DNA from: Synechococcus elongatus PCC 11801
GTDB taxonomy: Bacteria > Cyanobacteriota > Cyanobacteriia > Synechococcales > Synechococcaceae
Assembly: GCF_003846445.2 (NCBI RefSeq)
Contig: NZ_CP030139.2
Span: 434,001-498,000, forward strand
Reading direction: 5' to 3'
DNA: 64,000 nucleotides
Position numbers and translations under genes: made by a program. The notes beneath the pieces are model-generated. The model was not told where the DNA came from. It did not search any database and saw nothing but the letters and a program-made list of their open reading frames with translations. Positions 52,145 through 60,741 of the stretch are shown here, one piece after another (within the stretch, counting starts at the first letter, position 1; each line of letters starts with the position of its first letter).

Positions 52145-54436
52145 CTAAGGGGTAGCGCTCATAAAGTCAGCAAAGGCAAGATCACTAACATCGTTAACTT
52201 TGACAAAGATGTCGCCACTGTCAGTATTTAGACCGTCAATCAAGCCATTATTATTTGCATCGTAATAGAAGTACCCATCAGTTCCAGCGACTGTGTAGCG
52301 GAACAGGATACCCGGAGTTACCTGATTACCATTGATCCCCAATGGAGCTCCATTATTTAGGTTAGCTAAGAGACTACTTTCATCAGGAAATGGAAATATA
52401 CCACCACCATCAACAACTATGCCATTCAGGATTATCTTGTCACCTTCAGTGCGATCGAAGTCAGTGATAGTATCAAACTTACCAGCAACTGCTTGTGAGC
52501 TACCAGCAGCAAACACGAAGCGATCAGCTCCATCCCCACCTGTTAGCTCATCAGAACCCACTCCTCCAATAATAAAGTCGTCACCACCATTCCCTGATAT
52601 GGTGTCATTACCACCGCTTCCAGCAAGTGTGTCATTGCCAGAACCACCAATCAAGCTATCAGCCCCAGGAGTAAACTCAAAAATAAGTGCTGGGCTACTT
52701 CCAACTATCAATGTATTACCAGAGAAAGAGGAATTTTCATTAGCATTGAGAATAGTAATTCCTCGGCTAGAACCACCCATAGTTTGATCTAAGGTATTAT
52801 TTATAACGTCAGTTCCTTCACCTCGAACTCTCAAAGCTGTTGCAGAACGATTTGTAAATCCAGTGAATATATTTCCTTCAATCGATGAATCAACTGCATC
52901 AATAGTAACTAGAGTATTTCCTTGTTCTTGACTGTTTGAATTTAGGCCTCCTGCAGTTCCACTAACTAAGTTATTATTAAAAATAATATTGCTAGAAGCT
53001 TGTGGTGATGTTCCTCCATTTCCTAAGAGAACTAACTGTCGAGGAACATTATTGCCTAAATCAAACTGTGTGCTAAATCCTAATCCACCTGGTTCAGAAC
53101 CTACAAAAGTCTGACCAGAAAACTCGTTACCCTCAATCGTGATATTAGTCAAGACTCCAGAAAATTCTGACTGAAGTCCAGTATCACCATTAGCGATAAT
53201 TTTGTTCCCTTTAATTAAAATATTATTTTGATTACCTTGTAAGTAAACTGCAGCTTTTTCAATTGCTCCATCACCATTAATTCCAATTATCTCAAAACCA
53301 TTGTCAACATCTCCAATTTGTATTCCTGTCAAGCCCGTAGACAACTGGATAGCTCCTAGCCCAGAATCATTAACTCCAGTAATTTTTGTCGATGAGTACC
53401 CCTGAATTGACAGTAACTTTATATTTGACTTATTAATTAAGACATTTTCTATATAGTTTCCAGGCGCTACCAGGATAGTATCACCCTCAACTGCTGAATC
53501 AATAGCTTCTTGGATAGTTGTAAAACCACCAGTCCCAACAATTAAGAAAGTGCTGGCGCCATCAGTAACTTTTTCAATATTTGCGAGTGTATCCGTGCCT
53601 GACATAGTCGTAGAGATAATGAGTCTACCATTGTCAAAGCTAAAGTTGTCTTCAGTCAGTAACTCAGTGTAATTAACAACATCAATTTCATCAGTCATGT
53701 AGGCATCTTCACCACCATCAATGGTGTCGTTGCCTGAACCACCATTAAGGGTATCTGCACCAGCAAATCCGTAAAGTGCTGCTGGATTGGTGGTGCCGGT
53801 TACAGTGATTGTGTCATCTGCTGTAGTTCCAATGCCTAGGAATAAACCAACATTAGTTGAGTTAGTTCCATCAAAGACATTCAGTTCGCCTGTCAAGACT
53901 GTGGCTAACTCTGTGATCGTTAGGGTAGTCGGCATTCCATTCATGACGGTGCTGGGATTAAGATCAGTATTCCCAACCCGTGCGATTAAAGGGTCAATAC
54001 CTACTGCTGTGAAAGTAATAGTATTATCAACAACAGTAGGACCCTCAGTGATTGTCGGCCCATCATTGATGCCTGTGAGTTTAATTGTCAGTGTTCTTAC
54101 TTGCGATACTGCACCTCGTGAATCCTTGACAATATAGTTAATCGGAATCGAAAGAGTGTCATTAGAACCTAAACTATCGTATGCTGGATCATTACGGTCA
54201 AAAGAGTAACTACCATTAGGATTTAAAGAAAATCCCGCTGGAGCTACTTGATTGGGAGCTAGCTGAAAAGTAATCGGATCGTCATTAGGGTCTCTCGCAA
54301 CTAGCTGACCATTAAAAAGCCCTTGATCTTCAACCAAGTTTTGCGTTTGATTTTCAGCAATTGGCCTGCTGTTGAAATTGAATAAACGCAAGAAGAGTCT
54401 AAGAAAACTGAAAGCACTAATGCTAGACAATGCCAT
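52145..54436 (-). CDS. Large secreted VCBS/RTX beta-helix exoprotein
   Basis: A 763-residue acidic protein without an N-terminal signal peptide. Order: a VCBS/cadherin-like domain (about 25-115; SLNPNGSYSFDRNDPAYDSL, TLTIKLTGINDGP), a short RTX block (GGSGNDTIDGGEDA, about 235), a right-handed beta-helix region (about 300-560; starting TTIQEAIDSAVEGDTILVAPG, as in pectate-lyase-like folds), then calcium-binding RTX nonapeptides (GGSGNDTLAGSGGNDTISG; GGDGADRFVFAAG, about 630-680), and a C-terminal type I secretion-type tail ending FADFMSATP. It is predicted to leave the cell by a type I system and fold on calcium. The start ATG at 54436 is uncertain; a TTG lies seven codons upstream. The gene is AT-rich and contains no GCGATCGC, unlike its neighbours, which suggests transfer. 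Confidence 0.82.
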   Translation of the reverse strand: MALSSISAFSFLRLFLRLFNFNSRPIAENQTQNLVEDQGLFNGQLVARDPNDDPITFQLAPNQVAPAGFSLNPNGSYSFDRNDPAYDSLGSNDTLSIPINYIVKDSRGAVSQVRTLTIKLTGINDGPTITEGPTVVDNTITFTAVGIDPLIARVGNTDLNPSTVMNGMPTTLTITELATVLTGELNVFDGTNSTNVGLFLGIGTTADDTITVTGTTNPAALYGFAGADTLNGGSGNDTIDGGEDAYMTDEIDVVNYTELLTEDNFSFDNGRLIISTTMSGTDTLANIEKVTDGASTFLIVGTGGFTTIQEAIDSAVEGDTILVAPGNYIENVLINKSNIKLLSIQGYSSTKITGVNDSGLGAIQLSTGLTGIQIGDVDNGFEIIGINGDGAIEKAAVYLQGNQNNILIKGNKIIANGDTGLQSEFSGVLTNITIEGNEFSGQTFVGSEPGGLGFSTQFDLGNNVPRQLVLLGNGGTSPQASSNIIFNNNLVSGTAGGLNSNSQEQGNTLVTIDAVDSSIEGNIFTGFTNRSATALRVRGEGTDVINNTLDQTMGGSSRGITILNANENSSFSGNTLIVGSSPALIFEFTPGADSLIGGSGNDTLAGSGGNDTISGNGGDDFIIGGVGSDELTGGDGADRFVFAAGSSQAVAGKFDTITDFDRTEGDKIILNGIVVDGGGIFPFPDESSLLANLNNGAPLGINGNQVTPGILFRYTVAGTDGYFYYDANNNGLIDGLNTDSGDIFVKVNDVSDLAFADFMSATP

Positions 54437-54833
54437 GGAGTTAGAACCCACTTTCAATGGTGAATGACTTAACCCAAAATCAGATAGATCGTGAAAATTT
54501 GGGTTTTAGACAAATTTCTTTGGATCATAGCGCATACCTAAATTTCTGTCGGCAATTGAGGTTTCCACCAATTACCTAGGACTTGGCTATCCAATGGTTG
54601 GCTTGTTCAGCCTTTCAGAATTCGCTAAAACTCAGCTCTTGGGACAGCATCAGTCAATGCAACCCCTAGATTACGTTGTTATAGAGATTCATGGGAGGGA
54701 GACCCTGAGGCTCCACGCTTTTTCTATAATTGTGAACCTCACTTCCTATATTTGAGGAATAGAGCCTCTAAACTACAACTCCGTTTCCCTATCAAGGCAG
54801 ACAGATCTATGTAACCCAATTCACAAAATGGGG
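54437..54833. other. Intergenic region upstream of the exoprotein gene
   Basis: About 400 AT-rich bases holding the promoter of the minus-strand exoprotein gene and the 3' side of moeA. GAGGCTC (about 54709-54715) and GAGCCTC (about 54763-54769) form a spaced inverted repeat. I see no gene. Confidence 0.45.
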
Positions 54834-56048
54834 TCAAGTTAGCGATTGCACCTCAACTGGGGTTCCAGCGGCGATAAATCCCGTATCAGCCGGCAGAATC
54901 GCCCAGTGGCTGGATTCAACTAACGATTTCAGTGCAGCCGAAGACTGCTGAGGATCCACCCAGACTTTGCCATCAGGGGTAAGCCGCGATCGCCAAAAGC
55001 ATTGCAGTCCTTCTGGTTTGCGAACTGATTCTGCCAAGGGCAACCAGAGGGGCGATCGCGATTCACCACGGCGCTGCATCAGCAAGGGTTTCAGGAAAAA
55101 CTCAGCGGTGACCGTTGTGGAAACAGGATTTCCTGGACAGGCCAAGACCAAGCCCTGTTGCTCGGGTGCGATCGCAAACAACAAGGGTTTGCCAGGTCGA
55201 ATCGCAACTTTGTGGAAGATGGCTTGGCAGCCCAAACGCTCTAAAGCGGCGGGTACAAAATCAGCCACCCCCATCGAGACGGCACCCGTCGTCAGTAGCA
55301 GGCGCACGCCTTGCGACCAGAATTGCTGGGCGATCGCAGCAAACTGTTCGGGGTCATCGGGGACATGAGCGATCGCACGGATCTCACAACCCAGTCGCTG
55401 GAGCTGCTGAATCAAAAATGGCTGGCTGGAATTGCGGATCTGCCCGAGTGCCAACGTCGGTTGCGACCAAGGCACCACCTCAGTCCCTGTCGAAATCAAG
55501 CCCACCGGCAGTTTCGACCAAACTGGTAGCTCACTCAGCCCCACAGCAGCGGCCAGCATCAATGCCATCGGAGTTAAGTGCTGACCTTTCGCCAGTAAGG
55601 GCGAGCCTTGGCGGAGATCTTCGCCCCGCACCCGAATAAACTGCCCAGCCGGAATCGGCGTTGAGACCGCGATCGCATTCTCTTGTTGCACCACATCCTC
55701 GACTTTGACGATCGCATCAAAGCCTGCTGGCATCGGTGCACCCGTCATCACCGCGCAGGCAACGCCCACAGGACTCTCAAGTAACGGTGGCTGCTCACCG
55801 GCCATCACCCGACCGACAATCGGCAACCGCACGGGGCGATCGGGGCTGGCTGCCACAACATCCTGACTGCGCAGGGCAAAGCCATCCATTGCGGAGTTAT
55901 CCCAGTGGGGCAAGTCACAGGGAGCAGCGATATCCCGGGCCAAGATGCGATCGCCCGCCTCCAGCAGCGGTACTGTTTCGGTGGACAGCGTCAGTTGATC
56001 TACTTCAGCCAACAGCAATTCGAGCGCTGCCGAATAGGACAACATCAT
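54834..56048 (-). CDS. moeA: Molybdopterin molybdenumtransferase
   Basis: A 404-residue enzyme inserting molybdenum into adenylylated molybdopterin. Domain landmarks: N-terminal SYSAALELLLAEVDQL; PHWDNSAMDGFALRS; GVACAVMTGAPMPAGFDAIVKVEDV (landmark VMTGAPMPAGFD); the MogA-like domain III with GLISTGTEVV, IRNSSQPFL and LLTTGAVSMGVADFV, then the loop KPLLFAIAPEQQGLVLACPGNPVSTTV (landmark LACPGNPVST); C-terminal beta-barrel domain IV. The start is one of two adjacent ATGs (56048, 56045); GAGG precedes them. Divergent from the moaC-mogA fusion by 85 nt. In PCC 7942 these genes make up the narA locus needed for nitrate reductase cofactor. Confidence 0.95.
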   Translation of the reverse strand: MMLSYSAALELLLAEVDQLTLSTETVPLLEAGDRILARDIAAPCDLPHWDNSAMDGFALRSQDVVAASPDRPVRLPIVGRVMAGEQPPLLESPVGVACAVMTGAPMPAGFDAIVKVEDVVQQENAIAVSTPIPAGQFIRVRGEDLRQGSPLLAKGQHLTPMALMLAAAVGLSELPVWSKLPVGLISTGTEVVPWSQPTLALGQIRNSSQPFLIQQLQRLGCEIRAIAHVPDDPEQFAAIAQQFWSQGVRLLLTTGAVSMGVADFVPAALERLGCQAIFHKVAIRPGKPLLFAIAPEQQGLVLACPGNPVSTTVTAEFFLKPLLMQRRGESRSPLWLPLAESVRKPEGLQCFWRSRLTPDGKVWVDPQQSSAALKSLVESSHWAILPADTGFIAAGTPVEVQSLT

Positions 56049-56133
56049 CCCCACCTCTCTGCGATCGCCTGCCCATTCTTTCCCATCAAATCAGTTGGCA
56101 GCCCACTCACTGGCACAATCAAGAGCGAAGCAG

Positions 56134-57123
56134 ATGGGCAAGGCAGCGGGCATGAGCATCCGCATGATCGACGTGGGCGATAAAGCCATCACGGAGCGCG
56201 CAGCTCGCGCCGAAGGCTGGATTCGCCTCGCGCCCGAGGTCTATCAGCGCGTGACTTTGGGCCAACTCCCCAAGGGTGATGCCTTTTTGCTGGCCCAAGT
56301 CGCTGGCATTCAAGGGGCGAAACGGACAGCAGATTTGTTGCCGCTCTGCCACCCCCTGCCGATTGAAGGGGTCAAGGTTGACTGCCAAGCGCTGGCAGAT
56401 GGCGAGACGATTCGGGTTGAAGCAAGGGTTCGTACGACGGGCAAGACGGGTGTGGAGATGGAAGCCCTCGCCGCCGTTTCCGCTGCTTTGCTCTGCCTCT
56501 ACGACCTGACCAAGATGTTCGATGCCACAGCAGAAATTGGTGGAATCACGCTGCTGGAAAAAACGGGTGGCAAGTCGGGACATTGGCAACGAGAAGCGAT
56601 CGCCCCAGAAGCAGCTCTGACGGGACCCTTAGCAGGGATCTCAGCGACGGTGATCACGGTCAGCGATCGCGTCGCAGCGGGTCAAGCGGAAGATCGCTCT
56701 GGCCCTGTGATCCAGCACTGGTTAGAAGAGCAAGCTGCAACGGTCTTGGCCACAACTTGCATTGCGGATGAACCCGCCTTGATTCAAACAGCCATTCAGC
56801 AGGCGATCGCCCAAGGATCACAGTTGATCCTGCTGACGGGGGGCACCGGGCTTGGTCCTCGCGATCGCACCCCTGAAGCGATCGCCGCCTTGGGTGCCAT
56901 TCCGGTTCCTGGCATTGGCGAAGCCCTACGGCAAGCGGGACGAGCGGAAACAGCCATGACTTGGATTGCCCGTAGTGGCGGCTGGATTATCGACGGAAGT
57001 TTCGTGATTGCCTTGCCTGGCAGTCCTCGTGCAGTTAGCAGCGGTCTGGCGACGTTGCTGCCCGTATTGCCCCACAGTTTGGCAATCTTGAAGGGCGCAG
57101 ATCATGGAACGGTGAAGGGATGA
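56134..57123 (+). CDS. moaCB: MoaC-MogA/MoaB fusion protein of molybdopterin synthesis
   Basis: A 329-residue two-domain protein. The first half (to about residue 155) is MoaC, cyclic pyranopterin monophosphate synthase: MIDVGDKAITERAARAEG, LPLCHPLPIEGVKVDC, KTGVEMEALAAVSAALLCLYDL (landmark KTGVEMEAL), EKTGGKSGHW. The second half (from ATVITVSDRVAAGQ) is the MogA/MoaB adenylyltransferase fold with ILLTGGTGLGPRDRTPEAI and VIALPGSPRAV. Fusion would join an early and a late step of the pathway on one chain. The start is unsure: ATGs at 56134 and 56152 are both possible, and the family's N-terminal L-T-H segment is not clear in this frame. Its stop overlaps moaD by 4 nt. Confidence 0.93.
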   Translation: MGKAAGMSIRMIDVGDKAITERAARAEGWIRLAPEVYQRVTLGQLPKGDAFLLAQVAGIQGAKRTADLLPLCHPLPIEGVKVDCQALADGETIRVEARVRTTGKTGVEMEALAAVSAALLCLYDLTKMFDATAEIGGITLLEKTGGKSGHWQREAIAPEAALTGPLAGISATVITVSDRVAAGQAEDRSGPVIQHWLEEQAATVLATTCIADEPALIQTAIQQAIAQGSQLILLTGGTGLGPRDRTPEAIAALGAIPVPGIGEALRQAGRAETAMTWIARSGGWIIDGSFVIALPGSPRAVSSGLATLLPVLPHSLAILKGADHGTVKG

Positions 57124-57392
57124 CGTACATGGTCACGGTGCTCTGTTTTGGGGGGCTCGCTGCGCTCAGCCCCGAGGGTCAACCGCTGCAGCTGGCGCTC
57201 AATCTGCCTGCAACGGCTACGCAAGTAAAAGCAGCGATCGCCCAAGCCTGTGGACTGGCAGCGGATTCAGCCTTGGCACAACTGCTGCAAAATTCCGCGA
57301 TCGGCAGCGAAACGCAGATTTATCTTGATACCGATCCCATTCCCGCCAGCCTCTCGCAACTGGCTTTGCTACCGCCGGTAAGTGGAGGTTGA
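57120..57392 (+). CDS. moaD: Molybdopterin synthase sulfur carrier subunit
   Basis: A 90-residue ubiquitin-fold protein ending in the essential Gly-Gly (PPVSGG), which is thiocarboxylated to supply the dithiolene sulfurs. The fold is visible as VTVLCFGGLAAL, then LQLALNLPATATQVKAAI, then QLALLPPVSGG. It starts by ATGA overlap with the fusion gene and is followed 2 nt later by moaE, so the two synthase subunits are translationally linked. Confidence 0.93.
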   Translation: MTYMVTVLCFGGLAALSPEGQPLQLALNLPATATQVKAAIAQACGLAADSALAQLLQNSAIGSETQIYLDTDPIPASLSQLALLPPVSGG

Positions 57393-57394
57393 GC

Positions 57395-57892
57395 ATGCTG
57401 GAGCAATTGACTTGCGATCGCCATCAGATTGAGTTGAGCTTGGCACCCATTCCTCTCTCAGCTGCCGCTGAGTTTTGCCACGACGATCGCTATGGGGCCT
57501 TTGCCAGCTTTGTGGGCTGGGTGCGGCGCGTCAATGTTGGCCGCTTAGTCACGGGCATTACCTATCAAAGTTTCCAGCCGCTCTGTCGCACCGTCCTTAC
57601 AGAAATCTGCCAAGAAGCAGAGCAAGTCTTTGGTCAAGAACTGCGGATCTACGTTCAACATCGCTTGGGTGAAACTCGCGTCGGCGATCCCACCGTGCTG
57701 ATCGGTGTGGGTGCGGTTCATCGTGATGAAGCCTGCGAAGCCTGCCGCTATGTGATTGAGGAGCTGAAACACCGCGCCCCGATTTGGAAACTGGAACATT
57801 ATGAAGACGGAGACTCGGGCTGGGTGCCGGGCAACTGTCTTTGCCAAGAGCGCCGATCGCGCGATCGCTGGCTGCAAGCGAGGCGGGAATGA
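57395..57892 (+). CDS. moaE: Molybdopterin synthase catalytic subunit
   Basis: A 165-residue catalytic subunit converting cyclic pyranopterin monophosphate to molybdopterin with MoaD thiocarboxylate. Landmarks: [26 protein letters not shown] (landmark ASFVGWVR), [27 protein letters not shown] (landmark [13 protein letters not shown]), and the catalytic lysine region [20 protein letters not shown]. The ATG at 57395 has GGAGG 8 nt upstream, inside the 3' end of moaD. The stop overlaps moaA by ATGA. Confidence 0.95.
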   Translation: MLEQLTCDRHQIELSLAPIPLSAAAEFCHDDRYGAFASFVGWVRRVNVGRLVTGITYQSFQPLCRTVLTEICQEAEQVFGQELRIYVQHRLGETRVGDPTVLIGVGAVHRDEACEACRYVIEELKHRAPIWKLEHYEDGDSGWVPGNCLCQERRSRDRWLQARRE

Positions 57893-58872
57893 GTGTTTTA
57901 GTCGACTCCCACGATCGACAATTTCGCTATCTGCGCCTGTCCCTGACCGACGTTTGCAATTTCCGCTGTGGCTACTGCCTGCCGAATGGTCAACAGTTAG
58001 ACCCACAGCGGCCAGTCCTGCTGACGATTCAGGAAATTCGTCATCTGATCGAAGGATTTGTGGCGCTGGGTATCGAAAAAGTCCGGCTGACGGGTGGCGA
58101 ACCCACACTGCGATCGGATCTAGTGGAGATCGTTCGCACGGTAGCGGCTGTACCCGGCATTCGTCGAGTTGCTCTGACGAGTAATGGCTGGAATTTGCGC
58201 GATCGCTTGGCTGATCTACAAGCCGCCGGACTGACGCAGCTCAATCTCAGTCTCGATAGTTTAAATGCTGCAAGTTTTCAGCAGATTACTGGCAGCAGCC
58301 GTTTTGAAGCGGTGATGGCTGCGCTTGAACAAGCGATCGCCCTGCAACTGCCGATCATCAAAGTCAATGCAGTGCTGCTAAAGACGCTGAATTATCCAGA
58401 ACTCTCAGACTTTGTTGAATTCGTGCGCGATCGCCCGATCAGTCTCCGCTTCATTGAGCTGATGCAAACTCTGGAGAATCACGACTATTTTCAACAACAA
58501 TTCCTTTCTGCCTCCGTCCTCACGGAACAGTGGCTTGATCAGGGCTGGCAACCAATTGAACGCGATCGCACGTCTGGCCCCGCGCAAGAGTACTACCATC
58601 CCAATTACCAAGGGAAATTGGGCGTCATTGCTCCCTACAGTCCCAACTTTTGTCAGAACTGTAATCGTCTCCGCATCACCAGTCGCGGTGCCCTACGACT
58701 CTGTCTATTCGGCACCGGTGAATTTGACCTACGGCCTTGGCTGCAACACCCCAATCAGCGATCGCAGCTGATTACCCAAGTCCAGCAAGCCCTCGGCTTC
58801 AAAACCGCAGGACATCAACTCGCGGAAGCCAACAGTGGCGATACCCGCAACCTCGCAACCTATGGTGGCTAA
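57889..58872 (+). CDS. moaA: GTP 3',8-cyclase MoaA
   Basis: A 327-residue radical SAM enzyme for the first committed step of molybdopterin synthesis. The N-terminal cluster motif is CNFRCGYC; the C-terminal Fe-S cluster that binds GTP uses [21 protein letters not shown] (Cys-x2-Cys...Cys). [15 protein letters not shown] is the SAM strand. It ends in Gly-Gly (NLATYGG), the tail that enters the active site in MoaA. The ATG at 57889 overlaps the moaE stop. It is the last gene of the moaCB-D-E-A unit. Confidence 0.97.
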   Translation: MSVLVDSHDRQFRYLRLSLTDVCNFRCGYCLPNGQQLDPQRPVLLTIQEIRHLIEGFVALGIEKVRLTGGEPTLRSDLVEIVRTVAAVPGIRRVALTSNGWNLRDRLADLQAAGLTQLNLSLDSLNAASFQQITGSSRFEAVMAALEQAIALQLPIIKVNAVLLKTLNYPELSDFVEFVRDRPISLRFIELMQTLENHDYFQQQFLSASVLTEQWLDQGWQPIERDRTSGPAQEYYHPNYQGKLGVIAPYSPNFCQNCNRLRITSRGALRLCLFGTGEFDLRPWLQHPNQRSQLITQVQQALGFKTAGHQLAEANSGDTRNLATYGG

Positions 58873-58878
58873 TTCGTT

Positions 58879-58995
58879 TTACCGCTCATGGGCTGCTAAT
58901 TGCCGTAGCTTCCTCAGACGTCGTCGAGTGACTTTCGGAGCTTTATGACTGCTTTTGCGTTCGGTAAGAATCCAGAGTCGGCGATTGGTCAACAT
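58879..58995 (-). CDS. 38-residue highly basic protein, unrecognised
   Basis: A short gene on the minus strand with the best ribosome binding site in its neighbourhood: AGGAGGAG ends 7 nt before the ATG at 58993-58995. The product begins MLTNRRLWILTERKSSHKAP and continues with a second basic stretch, RRRLRKLRQLAAHER. It has about 14 Arg/Lys and two acidic residues, so it should bind nucleic acid, or a membrane or an acidic partner. There is no signal peptide. The stop is 6 nt past the moaA stop on the opposite strand, so the two genes converge almost without gap. I do not recognise a family. The strong Shine-Dalgarno and continuous frame are the only support. Confidence 0.55.
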   Translation of the reverse strand: MLTNRRLWILTERKSSHKAPKVTRRRLRKLRQLAAHER

Positions 58996-59398
58996 GGTTA
59001 TCTCCTCCTAAACTCAGTCCCATGTAACTGAATCAGCAAGACTAGACCACTCCTCACACCACTGATCAGGGTCAATCCCCTCCTTTATTATGACGTTCAT
59101 TCAATGCCTTTAGTGAGGGATACAGAGAGCAATAAGACTCCCCAAAAAAGTCTAAATGACCTATTAGCTATTAAATGCAAAATGAATTAAAGATTAGATC
59201 AATCAATTTAAAATAGCTGCAATTACTGCCGCTACAAATACCAATTGAATACTTTAGCTAGAATTTTTAGATTACAGAAATCGCTCCGGAGAGTTCTCTG
59301 ATCACACCTTAATTCATTTCCCCCATAGCCCTAATCAGAGAAGAAGCTTACTTAATAGAAGACACCTACACAGTGCAACCTCTCTTGCCTCACTGGGT
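58996..59398. other. AT-rich intergenic region between the small basic ORF and the Rrf2 gene
   Basis: About 400 bases. At 59049-59059 the plus strand reads ACTCCTCACAC, identical to the unpaired core of the cyanobacterial small RNA Yfr1, with weak possible stems on each side (TCAGT/ACTGA near 59014-59031; AGGG/CCCT near 59068-59081). AGACT (59135) and AGTCTAAAT (59149-59157) half-sites follow. The rest is AT-rich, and I see no protein gene. Confidence 0.4.
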
Positions 59399-59833
59399 TC
59401 AGATGTAAAACATGCGACCGCGATCGCTCAGTCCTTCCGCCTGCTCACGTAAATCCTGAAGAGTGTACTGTTCAAGCTGCTGTCGCCAGGCAGACTCCAC
59501 TTCGACTAACAGCTGATCAACCACTTTGGCGCTTGACGTCGCTTGATCAGAAGCTTGGGCGATCGCTTGAGGGGCCTCCTCTAAAGAGTGATAGATATCG
59601 ATGAGTCGAATCTGCCAATGGTCTCGAGCTAGTCGGTAACCGCCATTCCGTCCACGCTGGCTAATCAAGAATCCCTGCTTCCTCAGCAATGTCAAGATTT
59701 GACCGAGGTATTTCGTGGGCAGTTGCTGCTGCGTGGCAATCTCCTCAATCTGCAACACACCACCGCTCTCCCGAATTTTGGCAACTTCGACCAGAGCAAT
59801 GAGGGCATAGCGAAACGTACTGGAGATCGCCAA
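59399..59833 (-). CDS. Rrf2-family transcriptional regulator, cluster-free (CymR-like)
   Basis: A 144-residue winged-helix protein. The N-terminal AISSTFRYALIALVEVAK, IEEIATQQQLPTKYLGQILTLLRKQGFLISQRGRNGGYRLAR (landmarks LPTKYLGQILTLLRKQGF and RGRNGGYRLA) are the Rrf2 DNA-binding domain. The three-cysteine region that holds an Fe-S cluster in IscR/NsrR is absent: there are no cysteines in the protein. In this it resembles CymR, the repressor of cysteine metabolism in Bacillus, which works through cysteine synthase. The start is TTG at 59833, the only start that gives the family N-terminus. Divergent from the ARD-like gene; a cysK gene lies 1.8 kb away. Regulatory targets are inferred, not shown. 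Confidence 0.88.
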   Translation of the reverse strand: MAISSTFRYALIALVEVAKIRESGGVLQIEEIATQQQLPTKYLGQILTLLRKQGFLISQRGRNGGYRLARDHWQIRLIDIYHSLEEAPQAIAQASDQATSSAKVVDQLLVEVESAWRQQLEQYTLQDLREQAEGLSDRGRMFYI

Positions 59834-59936
59834 GGCTAGGGAATTTTTGTAAATGTGCCCGACTATACTCCCATAACTCGACCGGATTTAAGTAATTTTG
59901 AGCTAAGCTTGTGACCTCTCGTCTGATCTCCGCGCT

Positions 59937-60482
59937 ATGGCAGTACTGAAAAACCTCAACGGCCAGCTAATCCGGGATAGCGATCGCATCAACGGCCTAC
60001 TGCAAATTTGGCGATCGCGCCTCCACTCCCTGCAGGAGAGCCATCACGCTGGGCTATTGAGTGACACCGCTAAGCTCGATCGCTGGCGTAACTCTCCGGG
60101 GCTCGAGGTCTCAACCTGGGGACAACGCCTGTTGCAGGATCTCGCACTCTGGAGTGAGGAAGCTTGGTGCGAACCACTGACCATTCAACCGGGATCACCC
60201 CGTCTACTGAGCTTCTGGGAGCAACAGCACCACAGCCACTTTCATTCCGGCCCTGAAATCATCATGATTCTACGAGGCAACTGCACCTATAGCCTCGAAG
60301 TGGCGCAGCATGGAACCCTAGAACTCTGGTTAGAACCCGGTGACGTCTTACAGATCGGCAGCTTTTTGTCCCATCGTTTGAATTTGGGGCCATTACTTGA
60401 ACTGCAAGCAGTACGCTGCTTTACCAGTCAAGATGGCTGGATTTCTCATCAAGGCAGCAAGATTTCCCAACCCTACCCCTAA
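59937..60482 (+). CDS. Cupin of the acireductone dioxygenase type
   Basis: A 181-residue cupin, the exact length of acireductone dioxygenase (ARD, MtnD). The metal-binding pattern H-x-H-x3-E appears as HFHSGPE (about residue 102) and the distal histidine is in FLSHRLNLG, followed by QAVRCFTSQDGW, which corresponds to the ARD ending A-I-R-x-F...G-W. All four ligand positions are therefore present. ARD acts in methionine salvage. Between the ligands the sequence is divergent from the ARDs I remember, so it may be a specialised paralogue. It is divergent from the Rrf2 regulator, 103 nt apart, and lies in a thiol/sulfur gene neighbourhood. Confidence 0.68.
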   Translation: MAVLKNLNGQLIRDSDRINGLLQIWRSRLHSLQESHHAGLLSDTAKLDRWRNSPGLEVSTWGQRLLQDLALWSEEAWCEPLTIQPGSPRLLSFWEQQHHSHFHSGPEIIMILRGNCTYSLEVAQHGTLELWLEPGDVLQIGSFLSHRLNLGPLLELQAVRCFTSQDGWISHQGSKISQPYP

Positions 60483-60741
60483 GCCTATTTCTCTATTGAT
60501 TAGTGGATAAATAGTTTCAGATAAAGCGACCTACGCAGGGTAGAGTCGCCGGTTGTGTGGAGGACCTAGAACGACTAAAAGCCGGAAGAACCTCAACAGA
60601 ATTAGCCTGATTGTAGTGAACTCAAGCAAACCTGAGATCACTCTTTCAGTATGCGTTAAAAGTCAGTAGATAGGAGCAGATATCATGCATCAACTTAAGT
60701 AAATTTCGTCATCTAGCAAGCATGGATCAAAAGCAAGCCTC

